From the NCBI GenBank assembly GCA_022577435.1, contig JAKOON010000005.1, forward strand, positions 11,373,224-11,437,223: 64,000 nt of DNA, in the 5' to 3' direction. Every line of letters starts with the position of its first letter. The first letter of the stretch is position 1. Below the pieces are notes generated by a model. The model was given only the letters and a program-made list of their open reading frames with translations, did no database searches and was not told where the DNA came from. This DNA is from Embiotoca jacksoni. Taxonomy: Eukaryota; Chordata; Actinopteri; Embiotocidae. The translations under genes and the position numbers were made by a program. Positions 14,966 through 26,777 of this stretch are shown in pieces.

Positions 14966-15211
14966 AGCAGCTTTTTACCATCTGGGTTTACAAAGCGCTT
15001 TGTATTTTTTTGCCTCCCGTTCATACGCACACTCACACACACCAACGTTGACAGAGCTGCCATGCAAGGTGTTCGACTGGCATCGGGACTAACTTGGCGT
15101 TCAGCGTCTTGCCCGCTACAGACACGTGGCCAGGAGGGAGCCGGATTGAAGGATTGAACCGCCAACCTTATGATTAGTGAAGCAACCTGCTCCTCCATCT
15201 GAGCCACAGCT
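14966..15211. repeat. Dispersed teleost repeat
   Basis: The order of blocks TACAAAGCGCTTTG, CACACTCACACACACC, GCTGCCATGCAAGGTG, GGCGTTCAGCGTCTTGCCC and GGATTGAACCGCCAACC through CATCTGAGCCACAGC is that of a very common fish repeat I recognise. It is not a gene. The GGATTGAACC block resembles a tRNA T-arm but no cloverleaf can be built. Confidence 0.65.
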
Positions 15212-15320
15212 AATGAACATGATTGCCTCGACGGTGAATGGCCACAATGGGAGTGAAAAGTTATTTGCGGATCTGGTTTCAAAGTTGAAAGGGTTCTTCC
15301 TTGACCCATGCTAATAGCCC

Positions 15321-15419
15321 TCCACCAAGTTTCATGAAAATCCTGTGGGTTTTTTTTTAATGTAATGTGTCAAACAAACAAACCGCATCAAAAACATAAC
15401 CTCTTTTGCAGAGGTAATG
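15321..15419. repeat. Dispersed teleost repeat fragment
   Basis: CCACCAAGTTTCATGAAAATC followed by a run of AAACAAAC and ending in AACCTCTTTTGCAGAGGTAA. This is the 3' part of a common fish repeat. The last 18 bases can form a small hairpin (CCTCTTTTGCAGAGG). Confidence 0.6.
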
Positions 15420-16764
15420 AAAAGCCACCTCCACATCCATTGATCAATTCTTGTGTTTTCGCCACAGGATCTTACCACGGGACACTCTCAATAATGACTG
15501 CGAGTTTAAATGCAGGCATTTTTGACATCCTCAGCTAAACAGGCCTTTCAAAAGCAGCCACTCAGGCTGGCTGGGTATTTACAACATTCGACATCAGAGG
15601 AGAGAAGAGAACAGCCAGGAAACGAGAGTCAAACACACATTCAGCTTCACATCAAATGCTGCAAAAATGTTCTCACTTCTCCTTTTGATTCGGACTTCAT
15701 GTCCCTCTCTAATTTCCACCTATATGGATAAAAAAAAAATAAAATAAAGGTAATTGGCCTGTATAGAAAAGAAACCAGGAGGAGACACAAGCTGTTCCCT
15801 AAGAAATACAAAGTATGATTCATTCTCAAAAAAACTGGAACAAGGCCTGGTTTACCAAGACGTCATATGCAGACCTAATAATGAGAGGGACAGAAGTAGA
15901 CCAACAACAGGATCTTCATGATGGCAGCTGTTTCAGGATTCAACCTGGCACAACATCAGCAAAGGATGGCTCATTGTAGATTAATACAGGGATTAATCAA
16001 GTTCAACAGCTCTCTCAGCATTAAATCAAAGACACCACACAACTAAGAGGCTTTAGGACCAAAGAATTACTGCAGTTTGTGTGCTCCCCTACTAAACCTA
16101 AGAGGTGGGCCTACATTTACTTACATATTCTGCACCAGTGGGGATGTATTACTGGACAACACTGCACAGAGTTCCCATTAAAGAACAAGAAGATTTGGCC
16201 AGAGCAGCAAGACTCATGTGCACTGCAGCAAAAAGAGGAAAGTATTTCATGTAAAAAAATTTTTTTTTAAAAACCCCACCATCTTTTAAAGAGTCTCTTG
16301 ATTCTGTGAAAAACTGATGTAAATTTCGTTTCCAGTCTTGTGAAAAAAAACGGAGAAACAATCGACTATTAGCGCACAAACATTTGTAAAAAAAAAAGAA
16401 ACAAATGCACTATGACGCTATTGCTAACTTGGTCTATTGTGGATTTTCAATGAGAAACTGTCTTAATCAGCAGCCGGGGCAGTCACCGACATCGGACGAT
16501 CTCTAACACATATGTTCACACGCAGAGCATCCAAACACCAACACACACCGGCTCTTTTCTTCCCGTGCTAAACAGATGGTTGGGACCCCACAGAGACCGA
16601 GATGCGTGAGAGAGCCGTCTGAGCCGCTCAAAGCTCGCCGATAGCTGCCAGTCTGTGTCCCAGTCAGCGCCCGGCCTCACAACAGAGACTTATGGAGCCA
16701 GAGACGGGGGTGATGTACAGCAGATCCAGATCCAGATCCACTGGTTTCCCTCTTAAATCACATT

Positions 16765-16784
16765 ACACACATATATATATATAT

Positions 16785-16864
<80 letters not shown>
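16765..16864. repeat. Compound (AT)n(CA)n microsatellite
   Basis: A short AT run at about 16771-16784 is followed by roughly 36 CA units. Confidence 0.98.
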
Positions 16865-16867
<3 letters not shown>

Positions 16868-19800
16868 ATCACAGGTGAGCTACAAAAGTACTGAGCACCG
16901 GCAGAGTTAGTGAGTCAGCGGTCACAGCCATTAGAGCCTCCCCCTGCCGAGAGGGGGAAGTAAATATTTTTTCAGCAGTTTGAATAAGACATTGTCCCGG
17001 TGTGCTATTTGTTAATGCATGAATGCATGTGGCAACATCTTATTTCTCAAGATCTAGAAACTGGATATGGGCTTCACGGTCATGGTTGAAATTAGTATTC
17101 AATACTGAGGACACATTATTTATCTGCATGACATCTGACGCAGTTCATTATTCTCAATTAAGGAACACCTCAGAGGGCATTTCTCTTTTTATGCTATGGC
17201 AATTTTCCACCACTTTAAATTGTCATTTATCTTTGAAAATCTACTTACAGGCGGCCAATCCACATACAGAGAGTTATTGATGTCCACCACTGCCGTGTTA
17301 CAGAACAAACTTCCACTTTATCTGATATTTCAATCCACAGTGATTCACAGACACACATCACACCAGGACTCCCACCCTCTCCAGTGGACAGAAATCAATA
17401 AAATGAATGAATCCATACATAAAAACAATGCCAACCGTTTGTCCAGTTGCATTCCTTTCAACTCCTCTGTGCTGCTGAGAGACGGCTGAGCGGCGGTCGG
17501 AGTGGGTGTAGATTCAACTGATCAAACGCTTCAGCGACTTGTAATGTGGGTTCCCAGTGACAGTCGGTTTCACAGTGTTCATGTCACCTGCGTGTATTTT
17601 CTCTGGGCGCTTGAGTTTCCTCCAACGTGCAAAACACGGAGGTTCGGAAAACTGGAACCAAATTCACCCGTAGGGGTGAATGTGGTCGTCTGTCTTTGTG
17701 TGACAGACTGGCGAGCTCTCCAGTGTCCACCCTGCCTCTCAGCCAGCGTGTCCTATGACAGGCTGTGGCTCAGGCAATAAAAATGAAAGAAACGGGCTCT
17801 ACTTGTTCCCCTCATAATAAGTCTCTTCACGTACTTGATGTGCACAGAGTGAGGAAGGGAGTGCTTTGTGTGAGACAGTCGACTGTTGTTCCTGATTTAA
17901 TTGCATTACCTCCTGAATGATACAATACCAATATAATATAGTGAGTATTTGTTTGCCTCCAAATTTCTATGAAGCCATGAGATTCACACCCTGAATGAAA
18001 ACTAGAAAACTTTACAGCTGTGTCATTCCATAAAATAAAACGCAAAATAAAAGTGCCGGTTTAAATGTTTATGTTTTTTTACACAACTTCAGCTGTATGT
18101 TTGACACATTTTGATGCATTTAGTATGATTCGTATAGGTCAAATTAAACATATCCAGTTTGAAACTTTCTGCTAGCTCAGCTAGCTTCTTTATTCTGCTC
18201 TCATCACCAACGACCTTGAACCCCAGGTCTCTACTTCCTGTATGAACAATCTATGCAGAATTACATTTAGTATCTTGTTACACAACAAGCGGAAGACATT
18301 TTAAGGATGGAGTCTGGCAGAGTTTCAGAGTTTAATATGTCGTGCACGCTGATTTAGAACAATTTAACTGTTGATTGGAAGTATCGTTGAGATGTCCCGC
18401 TAATAATTTTACACTTGCCAGCTAACAAGCATTTTCTATGTCCATGGCATAAAAACAATTGATCCCAGCATAGAAAATGGAGTTACATTACACTGAAGGT
18501 TAACAGTGGAGTGGCGATGCTCTTGTCAGAAGCTGCAATCATGTTTTGGAGGCAGAGAGCATTTAATCACAGCATGATTGAAACAAACACTTGTGGATGA
18601 TCACAGCTTTCTTTTTATTAATCAGAGTTTAAACAGCCTGATTGTGGAGGGCAAAACTGTGGTCACTTATCTAATCAAACAATTAAATATACAAAACTAA
18701 TCTTGCATTCCAGTCCGAGTCCAAACACTTGGTCGCCTCTCTCGTTGTCACTACTATGGCTGGAGTTTCTAGGGTTACGTAATCAGGTCTGATATTGGGC
18801 TTTACTCACAGGTAGGAGATCGGCTTATTCCCTGGAGAGAAGGGGGAGCCTTTAAATGTCTGCCCTCCCTGTCTCAGAGTCGAGGATGGTTCTCGTTCTC
18901 GCCCTGGGAGGTTAAGACCTCAACTCACAGCTCTTACAAGAATCCAGGTAAAGCTACAGATGAAACCACTGCAAACCCACGTAGACAGAAAAGAGAATCA
19001 ATCCGAACTCACCCCTCACACTGATTTTATATTCACTTTAGCTGGTGTCACACATGAACCTTAAAAACAAGTCCCCTATGTTTGCAGGCTGTGACACTCT
19101 AATCCTTTCCTCAGATCTCTGATAAGATGTCTGATTTGACTAAAGCCTGAGGTGTTAGTATCTGAAGATGAACCTCCAGAGAGGAAACTTTGAAAGAGAA
19201 GAGGCGAGAACAGAAGCACTCATACGAACAAACTGCATTACATCATTCAGCTGACACCATCGAAACTAATGCAACTAGTAGACCCTACAAATAAGTATAT
19301 TTTCGGTACACTGAATGTAACGGTGATGTATGTTGAAAGGGAGGTTATTTTGAACGAGGCTATGTTTGGCAGCAAGAAGTGCTTTTTTTGGTTCATTCTC
19401 ACGGTTGTCATAGTTTTGTTTTTGCCTGAAACCGGCAGCAGGTTTCAGCGTAACGCTCTAAAACCGGTAAACTGAGTGGAGCATTCAGCAGCTAAAGAGC
19501 CACGTTTCCCTCAGGAGTTGGTGGAGACCAAAAACAGAGCTGAAAGGGGAATAAATATTGGACTTGCAGTTATTAATTAGCCAGAAACACCCCTTCAAAT
19601 GAATGTTAATGCTGCTCTATTATCTGCCGGATGTATAAATAGAAAACTAGTTAGACAACTTGTCAACTTAAACTGTAATAACACGTTATGTCAGTGTTGA
19701 GCTTGTTTCTACTGTTACAGCAGGATTAGAGAAACAATAAAAGCTGTACTTGTTCCAAGAAATAAGTCAGAGGAAAGATTTTATATTCTCTGAGCCAATA

Positions 19801-20240
19801 CGAATATAATTAATTTGTGTCTAAATTTCTGCAGTCATATAAACAAATACCATTCCTTTCCCTTTCACTGTGGTAGATATGATTATATTTGGACTGTACG
19901 TGAAGCATTGAAGTCAGGACAAGCATTGCTCTGGACACCAGTCAGTCGCATTGTTAAAGCATAATTTAACTTCTCAGACTACAGTCATAAATCAAAGGAA
20001 GCTATGTAAAAAAAAATGTTAAAAAAAAAATATGACACAACAATACAAGCATTCATCTGAGCTACACAACAATGGATGCTGATTAAAGAAAAACATCAAT
20101 CACAGCATCATCTTTGTTGGAGTTAAAACTTTATCATTATGATAAATATCAGTCACAAGAAATGTAAGGCTTCTCAATAGTTTTCAAGCAGGCGAGCAGG
20201 AGCTCTAATAGGTTAACATTAAAAAAGAGCATTTGATTAT

Positions 20241-20345
20241 TTAGACTTAGATTTAGACTTTATTAATCCCACAGTGGGGAAATTCAGTTGCTATAGCAGC
20301 AAAGGAACACAAAAAAGGTGCACACAATAAGGCTACATTTACAAA
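20241..20345. repeat. Dispersed repeat, possibly a LINE 3' tail
   Basis: The block TTTAGACTTTATTAATCCC followed by CAGTGGGGAAATTCA and GCACACAATAAGGCTACA is typical of a repeat found near many fish non-LTR retrotransposon ends. I cannot assign the clade. Confidence 0.5.
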
Positions 20346-23300
20346 TACGTATACACTAAATGAGATCGATAAAAATAATTATTTTAGAAAAAAAATATAG
20401 TTTTAATTTAGTTTTAAGTGACAATTACCACAAACTCATATTGATCCGAGAGCAGTCCGATAAGTGCCATCAGCAAAGTGTGTGGGCCTTCAAAGCAGAG
20501 GATGAGCCAACACCTAAACAGAGATCCACTGGAGAGATTTTTCTCATAATTGGCCACATTTCAATTTACATGCTTTCTTCTATTCTGAGTGATGAATTAT
20601 GCAGCAGCAGAAGTGAATAGCCTAATGAAAGTGGTGTTGCAGAGCAGACAGGCACAATATTTATATTTTATGTTGCACTTTATGCTGATGAGCACTCTGA
20701 AACGGCAAATTGCCCTCAAAGGACGCTGACAATCAAATGAAACATTAATAAGTGGACAGCAATCAAGCTGCAGTGCCGACCTATAGCACTGTGAGGGTCT
20801 TCTGTACTTATTATTCACTCATTAGCCTTCAAACCAAGATCAGAACTACATCCGTGTATAACCTGGAGCAGTTAGCACTGATTTCAGCAGTTAGCGTGTT
20901 TCCCTCCTTCCTGAGACCGAATTAATGAGACAAGAATAGCAAACAAAGGTAGGGAGGGAACTGGCAGGAAGCTGCACCTGTCAATTTATATACGTAATTG
21001 CTGTAAATACTTCCTGCACCCATGAGGCAACAAACAAATAATTAGGGTTATCACATTCCTACTATAATATTAAGCCTTTTGCACCAGCCAAATGGACTTT
21101 GCTCCATTTATCCATTTTCACACATCAAGAATCCTCATTAGCAGATGGCGACAGATAAACATTATGAAAAATCACAGTAAAATTTGCCCAAATCATGTGC
21201 CATACATCTTAAACTGTAGGATTATGTGCTGCAGAAATAAAATGAAAACCACAAATCTGCCAGATGGAACAGTCTCATCAAAACGCTGTTAATGTCAAAA
21301 AGGAAAACAAGCCGAACAGACACTGTGCTCAGGGTGGCTGGTGGATTCGCTAATAGACACAAAGGAAGATAATACAGAGAAAATGTCATGAAAATGAATG
21401 TGAAATTGCTTGAGACTGTGTTCTATTCTGCACAGAGCCGACGCAGCATACAGATTTATATGCACGTGTACTTTTGAAAGTGCACATCTTCATCATCAGA
21501 GGGCCCAGCTGTAGATCCTTGCACAGAAGTGTAGTCCAACAAGAGATAAGCATCCCGGCTCCCAATTCTCATTGCAGGGTAGAGTTACAGACAAGTTAAT
21601 CTACAGGAAAAAAAGTGTCTGTTACTCTGATGTGCGGAATATTATTTCTGCTCTTGGAGGACCAAAGCAGCAGAATAGCTGGATGGAGTTCAGCGTTCTC
21701 TGATTTATTGGCAAGCTCGGCAGCTGTGACAGGGGCCTAAAGATGTTGGCTGGAAAACTTAGGTGGGTGCAATTGACCCACTACTCTCCTCTCAATGAGC
21801 CACGTGAGATGGGAAGATGACAATGATAGTTTCTGGATGCATATTGCATAGGTACTTTTCTTTTTTTTTTAACTGTAGCATCTCAACAAAAGGTGGGCAC
21901 ATTTTCACTGCTTGGATTGCTGTCAGACTTGGAAACAAAACCGTCAGAACGCACTGACTTTTATGTCTGCCTGTCAAAAAAAAATTAACAAGCTAACAGT
22001 TTGCAGATTTATACCTCTTCACGATCTCAGTCTCTGTTAGTGGAGTAGCAAGTACCGACCGGTTGGAACGCCCAAAACTAAAATGCCATGTTTGCATTGA
22101 GCCACCTGCAAAACGACCTCGAAAAAAAAAACAACAACAACAAAAAGATGCCACTGTCTGAGCAGAGCAGGATGCCGTGACTTATTCAATTAACATCTCC
22201 ACTGACCTTCACTCATTCAAAACTCACAGTACCATAACGTAATCAAATCTTGGGATGGGACCATGCCTCTGGTTCGCACTATCACACCGACAACCTGCAA
22301 CTCATCCCCCCCCAACGCATCGCTTCAGAGGACAGTGTGCGTCAGCACAATCTGCTGCTTGATGCTCCCACTGTGTAACCCGACAGTAACAGCCAAGCCA
22401 CGCAGCCAGCATGATGAATAAACCAGATCCTTTTGCAGGATTTTTTAAGCAACAATAGTCAAAGAAATTAATCAAAGATCTGGAGTCACGGAGGAGAGTG
22501 TTGTTTTCTGATTTAAACTGTTTGCATTCACACCTTGTTTGCATAAAAAGTACAAGCAAAAGAGCCCCAAACATGGAATACCAAACAAAACTGTTGACAA
22601 AGTAATAATAACCGACGGTAATATATAAGGCCACGGCTCATCCAGCTGTCACCAGGTTAATGGTTTTGGAAAGTTCTCAGAGGCTTTTATTGGCAGCCTC
22701 ACACAAAGCCTCAAAATGTCCCAAGCACTGTCCAAGATAGTTATCACATAAACCTGTCAACAAATCTCTGTGTCAAAACAATGAGTCACAATGAAATGAA
22801 CAGCCATGGTTTAACACGGCCTCAGAGCCGAAGAACACCTCAACGATATCTTCAGCACTACACACCAACCGATGCTTTCAACTGACCACGCATCGCGCTT
22901 ACGTCAGTGCATGCAGCCATCTTAATCACACTCGCAGTTCGTTGTTGAGTTCAAAAGACTCGTGCTAAGTAGAATCAACAAAACGAGATTAAAACAGCCC
23001 GCAGATATCCGACCGCCTCGGTCAAATGCAGGCTAATTATGCGGATTTTACCCACAAAATATGCAACAGCTTTCATCAGACCTAAAGCCTGTGTATCCAC
23101 ATGACGTTAAAAGCAGGAATACAGTGTGATATATGTCATGGTATTTTCTGTAGGCCAAAAACTATACACGACACGTAATTACTGACAGTATGACAAAAGT
23201 TTGCATTTCAAATTTGTTGCTCATAGTTTAGCTTTCAGTTAGTTCCTTTTATTGCAAGATTCAAAAATAAGTTACCGATATTGTAAGTAAGTGACATGCA

Positions 23301-25077
23301 TAACTAATGAGCAACAGGGGGATGAAGAAACGGAGCAAAAGAGATGTGAGAGAGTCGTGAGAGGCAACATAATGGGACAAAGGGGAGGTTAACCTGCAGT
23401 GCTGAGCTGCTGCATCAAAGAATCGAAGGGGAAATGTTCTTCTCAAAAATGTTTTTACATTGCACAGATTTGATCACATTACTAGATTTTGATTCTTGTT
23501 TCAGCTTTGTCAAACAAAAGGGCGCTGCTACTACTAAACAAGGACGGATGCTGTAGCTGCTTCTGTGTTTTACATTTTCACCTGCTTCAGTTCAAAATAG
23601 GCTCAGTTAACCTGGTTGAACACGTGTTTTTGTTTACTGCTTGTTGATCGTGTGTTAACGGTGTGCGCACCAGGTACATCTCGCATGAGACAAAAGCCAA
23701 AGAATCGAGATTGAATGACTTCTTTACTTTTCTAAGATTCGGCTAATGCATGAAACCGACGGTTTTTACGCTTACCAAAATGTCGTCTGCCCTTTTTCAA
23801 GAGGAAAACATGATTCCTTTGTAACAGGGAACATTACCATGTCAGAATCACAGTGATCAACTCGTGAATGTGGTCGCCTAACGTCTGCTTTGCACTGAGA
23901 AGCTGTGATAAAATACAGCGATATAAAATGATTGCCTTTCAGTCAGACTGCCTGGCAAGCTGCCACGTGAGCTACTCAAATTCATGAGGAAGTCACAGAA
24001 AGAGAGCAGATTCATAAGGCATAATATCCTACATTTGTGGGGTGCGCATTGCAAGTCATACAGAAGCCTTGTTGTATTTTGGCAGAGGAGTTCATCTACA
24101 AAATATGTATACATGCGGTGCAAGGTGAGCATTTCAGCAGGGCATGCGAAATAACAAAATATATCAACGGATATCCTTGGATTTGGAGGACAGATGATGA
24201 ATCAGTGCCGACTGAATGACAGCACTTGTGATGTCTTTTGATTAGCTGCATACATCAGGCTACTACAGAAAGAAGAAGAGATATACTGCAGTTCAAAGAC
24301 TATGTGACATAACCAGCCACTAATGGGATTCATGTAGATCCTGGTCTTCACACACAGAGAGGGGCACAGAGTGAACAAAGTCTTTTACTGGACATGGAGA
24401 ATACATCTCCGGCCCACACAACCACAACAAATGAGCATCGTGGGGATACGATGTACATCCAAAATCAATGGAAGGAGACTTTAAGTCTTTTCAAATTCCT
24501 GTAACGCAGTGGACTGGCATGTATCTCAGGAATATTTTCCAGCATCTGCTTAAGACAAGCGTCATTCTTAACTGAGGGCAGACCATTTAAACCCAAAGGG
24601 TGAGGATAAGTGTCAGGAAAAAAGAGAAAGCATTCGACTTTGGCTCCAACTCTCCAAGTAGGCTGAGCTTTGCGCAGAGTAAGTCTGAATAAATAAAAAC
24701 AGCTCGCACAAGACAGAAACGACATTTTGCCCACGTTTGTCGAGTAGTTGCACAATGTTCATGTATAATCATTAACTTTGGCAATAGGCTTTGCCAGTAC
24801 AGAAAAAGGGAGTAAAGGTTCTAAATTTACAACCTTTCAATATTTACCTTTAACACACAGCATGGATTCAGAAGCAACAGGAACTTGAATAAGCGTTTAA
24901 TTCATCTGAAGCGACTAAACTGGACTGGGAATGAATACATCTCTGCTTGTAAAAAAGATATCTTGGTGACCTGGAACAGGGAAGTGCTTTGAATTCATAT
25001 GGCATGTTTAGTTATTGTATGCACGTGCTCAGGTTGTAATGGTTGTGTGTCATGTGGAGGAAGGGCGTTACACTCAC

Positions 25078-25135
25078 TTGATAAAGCACCGTGCTCCCTC
25101 AAAAGTAAATCCTTCTTCCCATCCAGTTGGTAGAT
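25078..25135 (-). CDS. plekha5: plekha5 coding exon 3 (first half of WW2)
   Basis: This 58-base exon has acceptor TTTCACAG and donor GTGAGTG. With the G carried over from exon 2 it reads DLPTGWEEGFTFEGARCFI plus the first two bases of the next codon (N). This is the start of the second WW module of PLEKHA5. The position that is a Tyr-Tyr pair in the mammalian protein is Cys-Phe here. The next exon, expected to read HNERKVTCKHP or similar, was not found in the 25 kb to the left. Confidence 0.87.
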
Positions 25136-26741
25136 CTGTGAAAGCAGAAAAGGTGGAAGAAAATATGTGAACACAAGCTAATTAAAGAAGAATACAGTAA
25201 GTTGTGTGTTTTAACATTTTTTTTTTTTTTAATAAATTCAGGTTTTAATTTGTTTATTGATTATAAAGCAGGTCTAGGTGCTATACAAATACTGTGAAAG
25301 AGTCAAAAACTTGGTCCACAAAGAAGTACACACATCCTGTATTCGGCAACTGTGCTGTTTGGAGTTTGGTAGTTTTGGGATGTCACATATTTAACCTCAT
25401 GTCATGTGTCTGCCCTCAGCAAGGCCCACTGCCCAATCCTTTACATGGTTTTTGGTACTTAAGACCAAAAAAGAAAATCCTTATGGATATCAAAACGGAA
25501 AAATAAAACACCAATACATTGTAAAGTACGGGATCTTTAATTTAATGAAATGCTTTTCCATCTATTGATTCACACACAAAGACACAGAGCTGCAGCGATT
25601 AGTCAATCAAAAAAAACCTAAATTGGCTACTATCTTAAAAACTCATTTCAATTTAAATTGTTTTTCAAACAAAAAATGTCAAAGATTTGTTGGTTACAAA
25701 CTGTAAACTGTGAACATCTGTTGCTTTTTGACATTTTTAATAATCGATCCCATATCTTTTAGTTGAAATGGTTGGAAAATTAAACAATCTGAAGACCTCA
25801 CATTTAGGGTTGCAACTAATGATGGTTTTCATCAGTTATACCTCTCACACTGAGGAGCCAACCAGGGTTATACAAACATTGATTTTGTATTTTAACGGGT
25901 CAACCTGCGTTGTCCAGCTCGGCCTTGCGACCCACCTCTCAGCAGGGGTCAGACAAGGGTCAATTTCAATCTGAATGGCACCACTGGGGCTGCTTTGTTG
26001 TCCACACCCACCCGTCTCCAGTCTGAGAGTTAACCTCTAAGCATCTCTCCTGGGTTGTGACCCAGGTCCTATCTTAATTGTCATCACAAGGGATGCTGAT
26101 TGACTTGGTTTGAATTGACAAAAGACGGGTTGAACAATGGTGAAATACCCTGGTCATTGGTTTGAAAGCAGCATTCGCAGTTTGGTCTATAAAATGTCCG
26201 TAAAATATCAGCAAATAGCAATATAACAAATACCTAAATCTCAATCTGACATTTTCAAATTCCTCGTTTTGTATTACCAGCAAAAATCACTATTCATAAG
26301 AATACATGCCCCCCCCCCCTTATGTTTAACCTTGCTTTGAGCTCTGTGAAATTCTTATGGACATTTTGGGTTTTTTGACATTTTATCCAATAAGATGATT
26401 CATAATACCATCTGTAGATTAACCCATAATTAAAACAAGTATTAGTTGCAGGCTCTATTGAGATGAAGCGGCCGCTCAATAACATTATGCTTGAAGTTAC
26501 AGAGGGGGCTGCTGCAGCTGCTGCATGGTAACGTCACCAGCATATGCACCGCAAGCATCTGATTTAACATTTGAATGTTTGGTGCAGCTTTTTTTGCAGG
26601 GATTTTGTAAATGCACAGCTATTCGCTAGCTCTATAGTCTCGTGTTGAGCAGCTGTTGCTGTTTACCTGTCACACAAGAGCCCGGTGGCTCTTTCTCTCT
26701 GAACTGGTCAACAGAGCAAAGTGAAGCTACCCATCTGACCA

Positions 26742-26777
<36 letters not shown>

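Larger units (their letters stand above)
1..25077 (-). other. plekha5: Large plekha5 intron 3 (part), no exon recognised
   Basis: No stretch in these 25 kb could be matched to a PLEKHA5 exon or to any other conserved protein apart from a Tc1-type transposase relic near 2.0-2.5 kb. Reading frames are short and low in complexity. Content is AT-rich intronic DNA with dispersed repeats and microsatellites that are listed separately. Stretches with nothing recognised include about 440-2040, 2513-3630, 4201-10168, 10210-12250, 12291-14965, 15420-16764, 16865-20240 and 20346-25077. A very short or divergent exon could have been missed. Confidence 0.6.

Noticed and set aside
15140..15211. tRNA-like GGATTGAACC block
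   Set aside because: No acceptor or anticodon stem can be built; the segment is part of a dispersed repeat.
16692..16910. 72-codon frame with a long Thr-His run
   Set aside because: It crosses the CA microsatellite; no coding signal outside the repeat.
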